This document shows, in pieces, positions 26,796 to 38,913 of a DNA stretch of 64,000 nt. The translations under genes and the position numbers were made by a program. The first letter of the stretch is position 1. Every line of letters begins with the position of its first letter. Location: the NCBI RefSeq assembly GCF_024623785.1, contig NZ_JANKBZ010000013.1, positions 62,001 through 126,000 of the forward strand, read 5' to 3'. The DNA comes from Archangium lipolyticum (GTDB lineage Bacteria; Myxococcota; Myxococcia; Myxococcales; Myxococcaceae). Under the pieces are notes generated by a model. It worked only from the letters and a program-made list of their open reading frames with translations. It ran no database searches and was not told the DNA's origin.

Positions 26796-27668
26796 ATGAA
26801 GATTCGTAATCGTTTGAATCCGTCCAATCCGTGCTTCTCCTTCGAGTTCTTCCCGCCCAAGACCGACGAGGGCACCGCCAACCTCTTGAGGACGCTGGAG
26901 GATCTGACCCCGCTGGAGCCGGGGTTCGTGTCCGTCACCTATGGGGCGGGCGGCAGCACGCGGGACAAGACGGTGGAGCTCGTCACCCGCATCAAGCGGG
27001 AGACGGGCATCGAGGCCATGGCGCACCTCACCTGCGTGGGGCACACGCGCGACGAGCTGCGCGAGGTGCTGCGCCGGCTGGCGGACGCGAAGCTCGAGAA
27101 CGTGCTGGCCCTGCGGGGGGATCCGCCCCAGGGGCAGAAGACGTTCGAGCCCGTGCCGGGCGGCTTCCGCAACGCCACCGAGCTGGTGCGATTCATCCGG
27201 GAAGAAGATTTCAACTTCTGCCTGGGCGGGGCGTGCTATCCGGAGGGCCACGTGGAGACCGTCTCGCGAGACGAGGATCTGCGGAACCTGAAGGCGAAGG
27301 TGGACGCGGGCCTGGACTTCGTCATCACCCAGCTCTTCTTCGACAACGCCTTCTACTTCGACTTCGTGGAGCGGGCGCGCCGCATCGGCATCAACGTCCC
27401 CATCGTCCCGGGAATCATGCCCATCACCAACTACGAGCAGGTGCAGCGCTTCACGCGCATGTGCGGGGCCACGGTGCCCATGAGGCTGACGCTCCAGCTG
27501 GAGCGCGTGAAGGATCAACCGGAGGCGCTGGTGCAGCTGGGCGTGGCGCACGCCACGGTGCAGTGCATGGAGCTGCTGTCGCGCGGCGTGCCGGGCATCC
27601 ACTTCTATACGCTCAACAAGTCTCCGGCGACGCGGATGATCGTGAGCGCGCTGAGGGCCCGCTCATGA
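26796..27668 (+). CDS. metF: 5,10-methylenetetrahydrofolate reductase
   Basis: 290 aa, the usual bacterial length. A FAD-dependent TIM barrel that reduces 5,10-methylene-THF to 5-methyl-THF for methionine synthase. Seen: CFSFEFFPPKTDEGTANL at the N-terminus, FVSVTYGAGGSTRDKT (the Glu/Tyr/Gly-rich active-site strand), LALRGDPP, and the Ala-Cys-Tyr-Pro-Glu-Gly-His strand at about residue 146. The C-terminal GIHFYTLNKS closes the barrel. It is divergent from gcvTHP, whose product is its substrate, and overlaps the next gene by 4 bp. Confidence 0.96.
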   Translation: MKIRNRLNPSNPCFSFEFFPPKTDEGTANLLRTLEDLTPLEPGFVSVTYGAGGSTRDKTVELVTRIKRETGIEAMAHLTCVGHTRDELREVLRRLADAKLENVLALRGDPPQGQKTFEPVPGGFRNATELVRFIREEDFNFCLGGACYPEGHVETVSRDEDLRNLKAKVDAGLDFVITQLFFDNAFYFDFVERARRIGINVPIVPGIMPITNYEQVQRFTRMCGATVPMRLTLQLERVKDQPEALVQLGVAHATVQCMELLSRGVPGIHFYTLNKSPATRMIVSALRARS

Positions 27669-28087
27669 GTGGACCCGGACTGAATGTCCCGCCGGGAGAT
27701 CCGCGGCTGCCCGCGCTGCGCAGGCTGCGCCCGCCCGCGTTCCTGCTGCTGTGCGTGGGCGTGCTCGACATCCTCTTCTGCGTGGGGGTGCTCGTGGCCA
27801 TGGCGCTCGGCGTGCAGATGCCGACGGGAGCGGATCCGTCCGTCGTCCAACAGGCCCAGCCGGTGACGTGGTCGTTGATCCTCACCATCCTGGGCGCGGT
27901 GGTCGCCCGGGCGTTGAGCATCTGGGGAGCGTGGAGCGCCTTCAGCCTGCGCAACTGGGGCCTGGTGGTGGTGGGCGCGGTGACGGCCATGCTCCCGCTG
28001 GCCCCCGCCTGCTGCATGGGCGTCCCCATCGGAGCGTGGATGCTCTTCACGCTCAACGCGCCCGAGGTGCGACAGCACTTCACCTAG
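27665..28087 (+). CDS. Small integral membrane protein coupled to metF
   Basis: 140 aa from the ATG that overlaps the metF stop (ATGA). After a Pro/Arg N-terminus come three or four membrane helices (FLLLCVGVLDILFCVGVLVA, WSLILTILGAVVARAL, GLVVVGAVTAMLPLAPACCM). A double Cys lies in the last helix. The pattern, a short four-helix protein with a central SIWGAWSAF turn, recalls small DUF-type membrane proteins common in myxobacteria, but no family was assigned. Coupling to metF may only reflect gene packing. Confidence 0.75.
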   Translation: MSGPGLNVPPGDPRLPALRRLRPPAFLLLCVGVLDILFCVGVLVAMALGVQMPTGADPSVVQQAQPVTWSLILTILGAVVARALSIWGAWSAFSLRNWGLVVVGAVTAMLPLAPACCMGVPIGAWMLFTLNAPEVRQHFT

Positions 28088-28151
28088 CGGACACGCAGTG
28101 CCCCCCTTTATCCTCGCCGCTCACCCGAACAGGCCCGAGGGGGGCACCTCC

Positions 28152-29042
28152 ATGGAGCACCAGTACGCAGACATCAACGGCATCCGTATGCACTACGTCA
28201 CGCACGGTGCCGGCGAGCCCATCCTCTTCCTCCACGGCTTCCCCGAGTACTGGGGCGTCTGGAAGAAGCAGCTCGAGGAGCTGGGGAAGGACCACCTGGC
28301 CATCGCCCCGGACATGCGTGGCTACAACCTGAGCTCGAAGCCGACCGGGGTCGAGCCGTACCACATCGAGCACCTGGTGGCGGACATCCGCGCGCTGGCG
28401 GACCACCTGAAGATCAAGAAGTTCACCCTCGTCTCGCAGGACTGGGGCGCGCTGGTGGGCTGGAGCTTCGTGCTGCGCCACCCCGAGTACGTGCGCCGGT
28501 TCGTCACCATCAACATCACGCACCCTTCCCTCTTCAACCGGGACCTGCGCGAGAACCCCGCCCAGCAGCAGGCCAGCCAGTACATGCTGCTCTTCCGCTC
28601 GCCCCAGGCCGAGCAGGCCATCATGGCCGATGACTACGCCTTCGGGCGGCAGGCGATGCTCGGGGCGGCCCGGCAGCTCGGCGCCCAGCTCTCCGCCGAG
28701 GACGAGGCCGAGATGATCGCCGCCTGGAAGCAGCCGGGCGCCATCACCGCCGGGCTCAACTACTACCGGGCGGCGAAGATCGGTCCGCCGGACGGCCAGG
28801 GCGGCCAGGGCGGCAGCAACCTGTTGGACGGGCTGAAGCCGCAGCAGCTCGAGGTGAAGTTCCCCGTGCTCTTCATCCACGGCGAGTTGGACACCTACCT
28901 GCTGCCGTCCGGCCAGAAGGGGCTGGAGGAGCTCGTGCGGGATCTCACCTTCAAGCGCATCCCCGATGCGGACCACTGGGTCTCCCTGGAGAAGCCGGCG
29001 CTGCTCTCGCAGTACATCCGTGAGTTCATGCGGGAGAAGTAG
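28152..29042 (+). CDS. Alpha/beta hydrolase, soluble epoxide hydrolase-like
   Basis: 296 aa from the ATG at 28152 (GAGGGGGG upstream); a GTG at 28098 would add 18 residues outside the fold. Motifs are those of epoxide hydrolases and haloalkane dehalogenases: oxyanion HGFPEYW at about residue 29, nucleophile SQDWGALVG (Asp 97 rather than Ser), and the catalytic His 275 in DADHWVSLEKP. The cap domain (about 140-220) has YYRAAK, which could supply an epoxide-activating Tyr. The enzyme would open epoxides to diols in the cytoplasm. A dehalogenase role is less likely because the HGFPEYW pattern fits epoxide hydrolases better. A 7-bp stem-loop follows the stop. Confidence 0.82.
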   Translation: MEHQYADINGIRMHYVTHGAGEPILFLHGFPEYWGVWKKQLEELGKDHLAIAPDMRGYNLSSKPTGVEPYHIEHLVADIRALADHLKIKKFTLVSQDWGALVGWSFVLRHPEYVRRFVTINITHPSLFNRDLRENPAQQQASQYMLLFRSPQAEQAIMADDYAFGRQAMLGAARQLGAQLSAEDEAEMIAAWKQPGAITAGLNYYRAAKIGPPDGQGGQGGSNLLDGLKPQQLEVKFPVLFIHGELDTYLLPSGQKGLEELVRDLTFKRIPDADHWVSLEKPALLSQYIREFMREK

Positions 29043-29052
29043 GCGGCGAGAC

Positions 29053-29074
29053 ATCCTCGACATCCTTCGAGGAT
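29053..29074. terminator. Stem-loop after the epoxide-hydrolase-like gene
   Basis: ATCCTCG (29053-29059) and CGAGGAT (29068-29074), 10 bp past the stop, with an 8-nt loop and no T-run. It is followed by repeat copy 4. Weak as an intrinsic terminator. Confidence 0.35.
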
Positions 29075-29085
29075 CCGTGTAGGCC

Positions 29086-29118
29086 CCCTCTCCCTCTGGG
29101 AGAGGGCTGGGGTGAGGG
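29086..29118 (-). repeat. Extragenic palindromic repeat, copy 4 (inverted)
   Basis: The same unit as copies 1-3 in the opposite orientation: CCCTCTCCC/GGGAGAGGG hairpin, then CTG, then GGGTGAGGG. It lies between the epoxide-hydrolase-like gene and the His-rich gene. Confidence 0.85.
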
Positions 29119-29152
29119 TCGTCCCAAGCCCATCCGTGAGGAGCGCACCGCT

Positions 29153-29596
29153 TTGTTGACGAGGGAGGACCGTCGCGATCTCGGCAGACTCGGCCTGTTG
29201 GTGGCCGTGTACGGCCTGGCATTCGCGCCGGTGCTCCACGCCGTCTACGGACACGGGGGAGCGCAACCCTCCTCCGCGAGACCCTCCGCACGAGGCTGGA
29301 TCTCCCACGAGCGGCTCAACTCACACGAGCCGCCGCCCCCCGAGCTCCCCGCTCCGCACGACGAGAGCCAGCCGCACTCGCACGACTCCTCGGGCGAGCA
29401 CGGAGACGAGGGAAGCCCGCGGGGCCACACGCACGGCCCCGGCAGTGTCGAGCACCTCCAGGCGGTGGCGCTGCCCGCGCTCGCGCTGCCCCGGATGCTG
29501 GTCGTCTGGCTCGAGGCCGGCACCCGGCACCTGGGCCAGGAGCGTCCCCGCGCTGGCGAGCCGCTCCGCCCGACCGCGATGCCCCAGGCGCCGTAG
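29153..29596 (+). CDS. His-rich small membrane/periplasmic protein upstream of a TonB-dependent receptor
   Basis: 147 aa from a TTG (a second TTG follows at once) about 9 nt after gaggag. Residues 12-32 are one hydrophobic helix (LGLLVAVYGLAFAPVLHAVY). The rest is Pro/His-rich, with clusters PHDESQPHSHDSSGEHGDEG and HTHGPGSVEH, then a hydrophobic segment (ALPALALPRMLVVWL). His clusters of this type bind Zn, Ni, Co or Cu. It precedes the receptor gene by 69 bp in the same direction, which suggests a metal-handling partner. Not recognised as a named family. Confidence 0.6.
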   Translation: MLTREDRRDLGRLGLLVAVYGLAFAPVLHAVYGHGGAQPSSARPSARGWISHERLNSHEPPPPELPAPHDESQPHSHDSSGEHGDEGSPRGHTHGPGSVEHLQAVALPALALPRMLVVWLEAGTRHLGQERPRAGEPLRPTAMPQAP

Positions 29597-29665
29597 GAGA
29601 CACCGACGTCCCAGAGTCGGTCTGTCTTCTTCGTCTCCTCTTCTTCGCATCGAGGTCGTTCCCCC

Positions 29666-31888
29666 ATGCTGTCCACTCACGCGGCCAGGCTGGCCGTGAT
29701 CGCCACAGTTGCGTCCGCTGTTCCTTCGTTCGCCCAGTCCCCCGAAACGGACTCCCCCACCCTCTCGAACACGCCCCCCTCCACGCCGGTGGAGCCCGCG
29801 GCTCCTCCGAGCCTCCTGCCCGAACCCGTGAAGCCCCCGGAGGCCGAGCCGGTGGCCGCCCCCCCGCCGCCGGAGGAGCCCTCGGGCATGCGGACGACGG
29901 TGACGGCCAAGAGGCCCTTCACGGCGGCCTCGTCCTCCACGGTGCGGGACCGGGATTTCATGCTGCGCCCGCGCCCGCGCCCGGCGGACATCCTCCAGGT
30001 GGTGCCCGGCTTCTACACCGTGCAGCACGCGGGCGGAGGCAAGGCCAACCAGTACTTCCTGCGCGGCTTCGACGCGGACCACGGCACGGACGTGGCGCTC
30101 TTCGTGGACGGCGTGCCCGTCAACATGGTGAGCCACGGGCACGGCCAGGGCTACGCGGACCTCAACTGGATCATCCCCGAGCTCATCGAGCGCGTGGAGG
30201 TGCGCAAGGGCCCCTACTTCGCTCAGGACGGTGACTTCGCCACCGCGGGCGCGGTCAACCTGGTGACGCGCCGTGACTTCGAGTCCAGCCAGGTGACGCT
30301 GGGCGGTGGCTCGTTCTCCACCTGGCGCGGGATGTTCGTCGCCGCTCCGGAGGTGGAGGGCTGGAGCCCCGTGGTGGCCGGGCAGGTGTACGGCACCAAC
30401 GGACCCTTCCTCAACCCGGAGAGGATGGAGCGCTACAGCCTCTTCACCAAGGTGACGCGGCAGATCTCCGATCACTCCACGGTGTCACTGGCACTCACCT
30501 CGTACGGGAGCGGCTGGAACGCGAGCGGCCAGATTCCCCTGCGCGAGGTGAGCGCCGGCCGGATGGATCGCTTCGGCACGGTGGACGACACCGAGGGCGG
30601 CAACTCGCAGCGCCACAGCGCCTACGCCACCTGGCGCACCCTCACCCGCGATGACGGCGAGGTGAACGTCATGGCGTACGCCATGCAGTACCGGCTCAAC
30701 CTCTACTCCAACTTCACCTTCTTCAGCGCCGACCCGGTGAACGGGGACATGATCGAGCAGAACGACAAGCGCACGATGCTGGGCTTCAACGCCAGCTACC
30801 GCTTCCGGCGCAAGTGGGCTGGCATCGCCTTCGACACCACGATCGGTACGCAGGTGCGCACCGACAACATCGAGAACGGCCTGAGCCAGGACAAGGCACG
30901 CAAGCGGCTGGCCACCGTGGTGGACGCGAGCATCCTCGAGGGCAGCCTCGGCGTGTACGCGCAGGAGGACATCATCTTCACGCCGTGGCTGAGGGCGGTG
31001 CTCGGTCTGCGCGCGGACTCCTTCGGCTTCGACGTGGACGACCACCTGGAGGACATGGCCGAGCCCGGAACGAAGAGCTCGGGAGTGGAGCAGGCCTCGC
31101 GCGTCTCGCCCAAGGCGAGCCTCGTGCTCAGCCCGCTCGCCAACACCGACCTGTACGTGAACTTCGGCCATGGCTTCCATTCCAACGACGCACGCGGCGT
31201 GGTGCGCCAGCCCGAGCCGGTGACGCCGCTCACGCGGGCCCGGGGCTACGAGCTCGGCGCGCGCACGCGGCTGTTCGACCGCCTGGACCTGGCGGGCTCG
31301 GTGTTCCGGCTCGACCTGGACAGCGAGCTCGTCTGGGTGGGAGACGCGGGTGCCACCGAGGCGCGCGGCGCCACCCGCCGCCAGGGCCTGGAAGCCGAGG
31401 CCCGGTTGAAGGTGCTGCCCTGGCTCTTCGCGGACGCGGACCTCACCCTGTCGCGCGCCACCTATGTGCAGAACGCCGGCAACGGTGACGCGGTCGCGCT
31501 CGCGCCCACGCTCATCGTCTCGGGCGGCGTGTCCGCCCGTCACCCGGCCGGCTTCTACGGACGGCTCGGCGTGCTGCACCTGGGCGACCGCCCGGCCACC
31601 GAGGACCGCTTCCTCATCGCCGAGGGCTTCACCCGCGTGGACGCGACGCTGGGCTACCGGGGCTCCTTCTACGAGGTGAACGTGAGCGTGCAGAACGCGC
31701 TCAACACCCAGTGGCGCGAGGCCCAGTTCGCCAACGTCTCGCGGCTGCCGTCCGAGGCGGGGCCGGAGAGCTGCCCGGCCGGCACGCGGCCCGCGGGCGA
31801 GGCGGATGCGTTCGAGGGGTGTGAGGATCTCCACTTCACTCCCGGCGCGCCCCTCAACGCGCAGGCGAGCGTGAGCTTCTTCTTCTAA
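29666..31888 (+). CDS. TonB-dependent outer-membrane receptor
   Basis: 740 aa with signal peptide 1-24 (ending PSFAQ), then a 55-residue Pro-rich linker. The plug domain (about 85-200) has RPRPADILQVVPGFYTVQHA, LRGFDADHGTDVALFVDGVP and RVEVRKGPYFAQDGDFATAG. The remaining 540 residues are a 22-strand beta-barrel ending in the canonical aromatic C-terminus (ASVSFFF). The plug has unusually many His/Asp/Gly residues (VSHGHGQGY). It imports a scarce ligand powered by TonB/ExbBD. With a His-rich protein just upstream, a metal or metal chelate is the best guess. No cobalamin riboswitch was seen upstream. Confidence 0.9.
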   Translation: MLSTHAARLAVIATVASAVPSFAQSPETDSPTLSNTPPSTPVEPAAPPSLLPEPVKPPEAEPVAAPPPPEEPSGMRTTVTAKRPFTAASSSTVRDRDFMLRPRPRPADILQVVPGFYTVQHAGGGKANQYFLRGFDADHGTDVALFVDGVPVNMVSHGHGQGYADLNWIIPELIERVEVRKGPYFAQDGDFATAGAVNLVTRRDFESSQVTLGGGSFSTWRGMFVAAPEVEGWSPVVAGQVYGTNGPFLNPERMERYSLFTKVTRQISDHSTVSLALTSYGSGWNASGQIPLREVSAGRMDRFGTVDDTEGGNSQRHSAYATWRTLTRDDGEVNVMAYAMQYRLNLYSNFTFFSADPVNGDMIEQNDKRTMLGFNASYRFRRKWAGIAFDTTIGTQVRTDNIENGLSQDKARKRLATVVDASILEGSLGVYAQEDIIFTPWLRAVLGLRADSFGFDVDDHLEDMAEPGTKSSGVEQASRVSPKASLVLSPLANTDLYVNFGHGFHSNDARGVVRQPEPVTPLTRARGYELGARTRLFDRLDLAGSVFRLDLDSELVWVGDAGATEARGATRRQGLEAEARLKVLPWLFADADLTLSRATYVQNAGNGDAVALAPTLIVSGGVSARHPAGFYGRLGVLHLGDRPATEDRFLIAEGFTRVDATLGYRGSFYEVNVSVQNALNTQWREAQFANVSRLPSEAGPESCPAGTRPAGEADAFEGCEDLHFTPGAPLNAQASVSFFF

Positions 31889-31979
31889 CCCCGGAGGGCG
31901 AGGAGCTCCTTCACCAGGGGCTCCTCGACAGCCTCTTCCAAACCAGACAACCCCACCACCGGAAGTTCCCCGTGTCCGC
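31885..31979 (-). pseudogene. Possible 3' remnant of a leftward gene
   Basis: On the minus strand this stretch reads as a plausible C-terminal peptide (GLSGLEEAVEEPLVKELLAL, then RG and a stop) with coding-like codon use. It begins abruptly where the truncated rightward hydrolase begins. No start or upstream domain is present. It could equally be chance. Confidence 0.2.
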
Positions 31980-32351
31980 ATGGGCGGCACGCTGGCCGTG
32001 CTGCTCGCCGAGTGTCTTCTACGTGACGGCCACCCGGACTGGGACGCGTGGATCCGCCAGGTGCCCTCCCCCTGGTACCGGGAAGACCTCCGGCAGGCGG
32101 ATCCCCTCGCGTTCCACCGGAGCGCCGTGTCCCTCGTGCACCACGGGGTGAACATGCTGGCACGCGTCATTTCCCTGCCGCTCGAGAGAAAGGGATATAT
32201 CCTTGGTGCACACAGCGACGCGGACACCCACGAAACAGCTCGCCGTGTGGCCGCCTCGAAAATTCCCGTCGTCACTGTGAAGGACTCCGGACACGCCTTC
32301 AGCGAGGACGATCCCGAGGGCTTCGGCCGCGCCATCCTCCAGCTCATCTAG
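31980..32351 (+). pseudogene. Truncated alpha/beta hydrolase, C-terminal half
   Basis: 123 codons. It starts MGGTLAVLLAECLL, which resembles the sequence just after the nucleophile elbow (GxSxGG), and contains the acid and His parts of the triad: LGAHSDADTHET and VKDSGHAFSEDDPEGFG. The first half with the oxyanion loop and nucleophile is missing, and the codons before 31980 read TTPPPEVPRVR, which is not an elbow. The protein would be inactive as a hydrolase. It is likely a decayed fragment left by a deletion between the receptor gene and the GH3 gene. Confidence 0.55.
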
Positions 32352-32412
32352 CGCGGGGACATGACTGTCTTTTTGTTTCGAGAGACCAACGTGTCCGCAC
32401 TAGAAAGCAGGC

Positions 32413-34878
32413 ATGACCACTCCCCTGCGCATGACGGACTTCTCGCCCGAAGAAGGTCCAGCCACGGCCCATCCCACTCTCTGGCCCCAGACCAAGAGCC
32501 CGGCGGCCATGACCGACCCCCAGACCGAGGCCCAGGTCGAGGCGTTGTTGGCCAGGCTCAGCGTCGAGGAGAAGGTCGGCCAGGTGATCCAGGGAGACAT
32601 CAACTCGATCAAGCCGGAGGATCTGCGGACCTATCCGCTGGGCTCCATCCTCGCCGGCGGCAACTCCGGACCGAACGGTGACGACCGCGCTTCCGCCGCC
32701 GAGTGGCTGAGGATCGCGCGTGAGTTCCGCGCCGTGTCGCTCGAGAAGCGTCCGGGCCACACGCCGATCCCCGTCATCTTCGGGGTCGACTCCGTGCACG
32801 GGAACAACAACATCCCCGGTGCCACCCTCTTCCCGCACAACATCGGCCTGGGCGCGGCGCGCGATCCGGATCTGATCCGGCGCATCGGTGCGATTACCGC
32901 TCTTGAAAGCGCAGTCACCGGCATCGACTGGACCTTCGGTCCCACGCTGGCCGTGCCCCGCGATGACCGCTGGGGCCGCACCTACGAGGGCTACTCCGAG
33001 GACCCCGAGTTGGTGGCCAGCTACGCGGGCCCGATGACCCTGGGGCTCCAGGGCGAGCTGCGCCCGGGACAGCCGCTGGCGCGGGGCCATATCGCCGGCT
33101 CCGCCAAGCACTTTCTCGGCGACGGCGGCACCAAGGGCGGCAAGGACCAGGGCGATGCCGACCTCGACGAGGAGGAGCTCATCCGCATCCACGCCGCGGG
33201 CTATCCCCCGGCCATCAACGCCGGCATCCTCTCGGTGATGGTCTCCTTCTCCGGCTGGAACGGCGTCAAGCACACCGGAAACAGGAGCCTGCTGACCGAG
33301 GTGCTCAAGAACCGGATGGGCTTCGACGGCTTCGTCGTCGGTGACTGGAACGCCCACGGCCAGCTGCCCGGCAGCACCACCGAGAACTGCCCGCAGGCGA
33401 TCAACGCCGGGCTCGACATGTACATGGCCCCCGACAGCTGGAAGGGGCTGTACACCAACACGCTCGCCCAGGTGCGCAGCGGAGAGATTTCCCTGGCGCG
33501 CCTGGACGACGCCGTGCGCCGCATCCTCCGCGCCAAGATCAAGACCGGACTGTTCGAGGCGGAGCGCCCGCTGGAGGGCAAGCTCGAGCTGCTCGGCGCG
33601 CCCGAGCACCGGGCCGTCGCGCGCGAGGCCGTGGCCAGGTCGCTCGTCCTGCTGAAGAACGAGGGCGTGCTGCCCATCAAATCGTCCGCCCACGTCCTGG
33701 TGGCCGGTGACGCCGCCGACGACATCGGCAAGCAGTGCGGCGGCTGGACCATCAGCTGGCAGGGCACCGGCAACACGAACAGCGACTTCCCGAACGGGCA
33801 CTCCATCTACGCCGGCATCCGTGACGCGTTGAAGGCCGGTGGCGGCACGGCCGAGCTGAGCGTGGACGGCTCGTTCACGAAGAAGCCCGACGTCGCCATC
33901 GTGGTCTACGGCGAGAATCCCTACGCCGAGTTCCAGGGTGACGTCGCCACGGTCGAGTACCAGCCGGCTGGCAAGACCGACCTCGCCCTGCTCAAGAAGC
34001 TCAAGGCCCAGGGCATCCCCGTGGTGTCCGTGTTCCTGTCGGGACGGCCCCTGTGGACCAACCCCGAGATCAACGCCTCGGAGGCCTTCGTGGCCGCGTG
34101 GCTGCCCGGCTCCCAGGGTGAGGGCGTGGCCGATGTCCTGATCGGCGACGAGAACGGCAAGCCCCGGCGCGACTTCACCGGCAAGCTGTCCTTCTCCTGG
34201 CCCAAGAAGGCCATGCAGACGCCGCTGAACCGGGGCGACGCGAACTACGATCCGCAGTTCCCCTACGGCTACGGCCTGTCGTACGCCCAGCCCGCCCGGG
34301 TGGGGATGCTGTCGGAGGATCCGGGCCCCACCATCAGCGCCTCGAACACGGACCTGTTCTTCGGCTCGGGCAAGGTGGCCACCCCCTGGTCGCTGGTGCT
34401 GTCGGAGGCGGGCGGCTCCAGCCCCGCGTTGATGGGCAACGGCGAGACCGCGAGCCGCGCCGTCACCGTCCAGGTGGTCGACGCTGGCGCCCAGGAGAAC
34501 GGCCGCACCCTGACGTGGTCCGGAACGCAGCAGGCCACCGCGGCCATCATCGGCCTGCCCGTCGACCTCGTCCGTCAGACCAACGGTGACATGGCCGTCG
34601 CCATCCGCTACCGCCTCGACCGCGCGCCGACGGCTCCGGTGATGATGACGCTGACGGGCGGCAACCGTTCGGCCTCGCTCGACATCACGAAGCTGCTGAC
34701 CCAGGTCCCGCCGAAGGAGTTCCGCACCCTCAAGGTGAAGCTCAGCTGCTTCCGCGATGCGGGGGCGGACATGTCGTCGGTGACGTCTCCTCTCGCCCTG
34801 ACGACTTCGGGTGCCCTGGCCCTGACCTTCACCGAGCTGCGCCTGGCCACCAACGACAACGACGCGGTCTGCCCTTGA
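32413..34878 (+). CDS. Glycoside hydrolase family 3 beta-glucosidase
   Basis: 821 aa. The GH3 N-terminal barrel (about 40-400) has LSVEEKVGQVIQGDINS, VIFGVDSVHGNNN, TFGPTLAVPRDDRWGRTYEG, GSAKHFLGDGGT and the nucleophile region GFVVGDWNAHGQ (Asp 311). The alpha/beta sandwich (about 410-640) has EGVLPIKSSAHVLVAGD and YGENPYAEFQGDV. A 170-residue C-terminal domain follows, as in CelD-type exo-beta-1,3/1,4-glucosidases. It releases glucose from cello- or laminari-oligosaccharides. Oddity: close relatives carry an export signal before the AHPxLWP segment, but the frame closes 12 bp upstream of the ATG and no signal peptide is encoded. It converges on the sigma factor gene 16 bp away. Confidence 0.9.
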   Translation: MTTPLRMTDFSPEEGPATAHPTLWPQTKSPAAMTDPQTEAQVEALLARLSVEEKVGQVIQGDINSIKPEDLRTYPLGSILAGGNSGPNGDDRASAAEWLRIAREFRAVSLEKRPGHTPIPVIFGVDSVHGNNNIPGATLFPHNIGLGAARDPDLIRRIGAITALESAVTGIDWTFGPTLAVPRDDRWGRTYEGYSEDPELVASYAGPMTLGLQGELRPGQPLARGHIAGSAKHFLGDGGTKGGKDQGDADLDEEELIRIHAAGYPPAINAGILSVMVSFSGWNGVKHTGNRSLLTEVLKNRMGFDGFVVGDWNAHGQLPGSTTENCPQAINAGLDMYMAPDSWKGLYTNTLAQVRSGEISLARLDDAVRRILRAKIKTGLFEAERPLEGKLELLGAPEHRAVAREAVARSLVLLKNEGVLPIKSSAHVLVAGDAADDIGKQCGGWTISWQGTGNTNSDFPNGHSIYAGIRDALKAGGGTAELSVDGSFTKKPDVAIVVYGENPYAEFQGDVATVEYQPAGKTDLALLKKLKAQGIPVVSVFLSGRPLWTNPEINASEAFVAAWLPGSQGEGVADVLIGDENGKPRRDFTGKLSFSWPKKAMQTPLNRGDANYDPQFPYGYGLSYAQPARVGMLSEDPGPTISASNTDLFFGSGKVATPWSLVLSEAGGSSPALMGNGETASRAVTVQVVDAGAQENGRTLTWSGTQQATAAIIGLPVDLVRQTNGDMAVAIRYRLDRAPTAPVMMTLTGGNRSASLDITKLLTQVPPKEFRTLKVKLSCFRDAGADMSSVTSPLALTTSGALALTFTELRLATNDNDAVCP

Positions 34879-34894
34879 GCCTCCGCCTCCCCGC

Positions 34895-35781
34895 TCAGTC
34901 CATGAAGCGGTGGAGGCTGAAGTCCAGACGGCTCCGCACCAGACCCAGCAGGCTCTCCACCTCGGAGCCCGCGAGGTTCAACCGGAAGGCCAGCTCCGCG
35001 CGGGTGAGCTTCAACAGCCGCTCGCGCGCCTGGGCGATCCGGCGTGCCACGCCCGAGCGGGACTCTCCATACATCGTCGAGAGCCGGTCCATGGTGAGGC
35101 CATGGAGGTGGTGCAGGCGCAGCAGGGCCCGCTCCCGCTCGGGCAGTGCCCCCAGCGCCTTGCGCAGGGCCTGGGCGAGCGCCTGACGTGAGTCCTCCCG
35201 GAGCAGCTCCCGCTCCGGATCATCCGCGGCCAGCATCTTCGCGAGCACCTCGGGCGGCTCGTCGAAGAGCGCCTGGCGCCCCTGCTGGCTCGCCAGCTCT
35301 CCGGCGATGCGCGAGGCGATGATGCGCACCCATGCCAGCAGCGGGCCCCGGCCCGAGTAGTCGGCGATGCGCGGAAGGGTGTCCCCGCGCCCCAGCAGCA
35401 ACCGCTCGCGGAGCACCTGCAACACCTCGTCCACGGTGGACTCCGGGAGCGAGCCGAGGCGCGAGGGAACCTTGCGGAGGACATGCTCCTCGAAGGCGTG
35501 AAGGGCCAGCCGCTCCCCCTCCGCGCAGGCGCACGCCATGTACAGGTCCGCGGCATGGAGCTGGCGCAGCGCCTCCCCGGAGCCTTCCGGCAGATGGCGG
35601 GCCAGGTGCCGCACGAAGCGCTCCGCCGCCAGCGGGATGGAGGGCCACTGCGCCCGGGCCGCCGCCCAGTGCTCACGCAGGAGCGTCTCCAGCCCTTCCA
35701 CCTGCTCCAGCGCGGCGCTCCGCTCCGGCGGCGCGTGGGCTCGCAGCAGCGCCGAGAGGGACTCCGGTTCTCTTGCCTCTC

Positions 35782-35785
<4 letters not shown>
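34895..35785 (-). CDS. RNA polymerase sigma-70 family factor, myxobacterial gmx1-like type
   Basis: 296 aa from the ATG at 35785, which overlaps the kinase stop (ATGA). Region 2 lies at about 140-215 (VDEVLQVLRERLLLGRGD, YSGRGPLLAWVRIIASRIAG). Region 4 is at about 230-280, with an HTH reading HGLTMDRLSTMYGESRSGVA. The extra N-terminal 100 helical residues and the kinase neighbour fit the Myxococcales-specific sigma group known as TIGR03001 (from memory). It would direct transcription of an unknown regulon. Translational coupling to the kinase implies a fixed ratio of the two proteins and direct control. Confidence 0.85.
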
Positions 35786-38871
<3,086 letters not shown>

Positions 38872-38913
38872 TCGGATTGGAGGTTACCACTGTTTTTCTG
38901 GCTTCTCACGGCT

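Noticed and set aside
29585-29665. Cobalamin riboswitch before the TonB receptor
   Set aside because: The leader is only about 70 bp and lacks a B12-box-like sequence.
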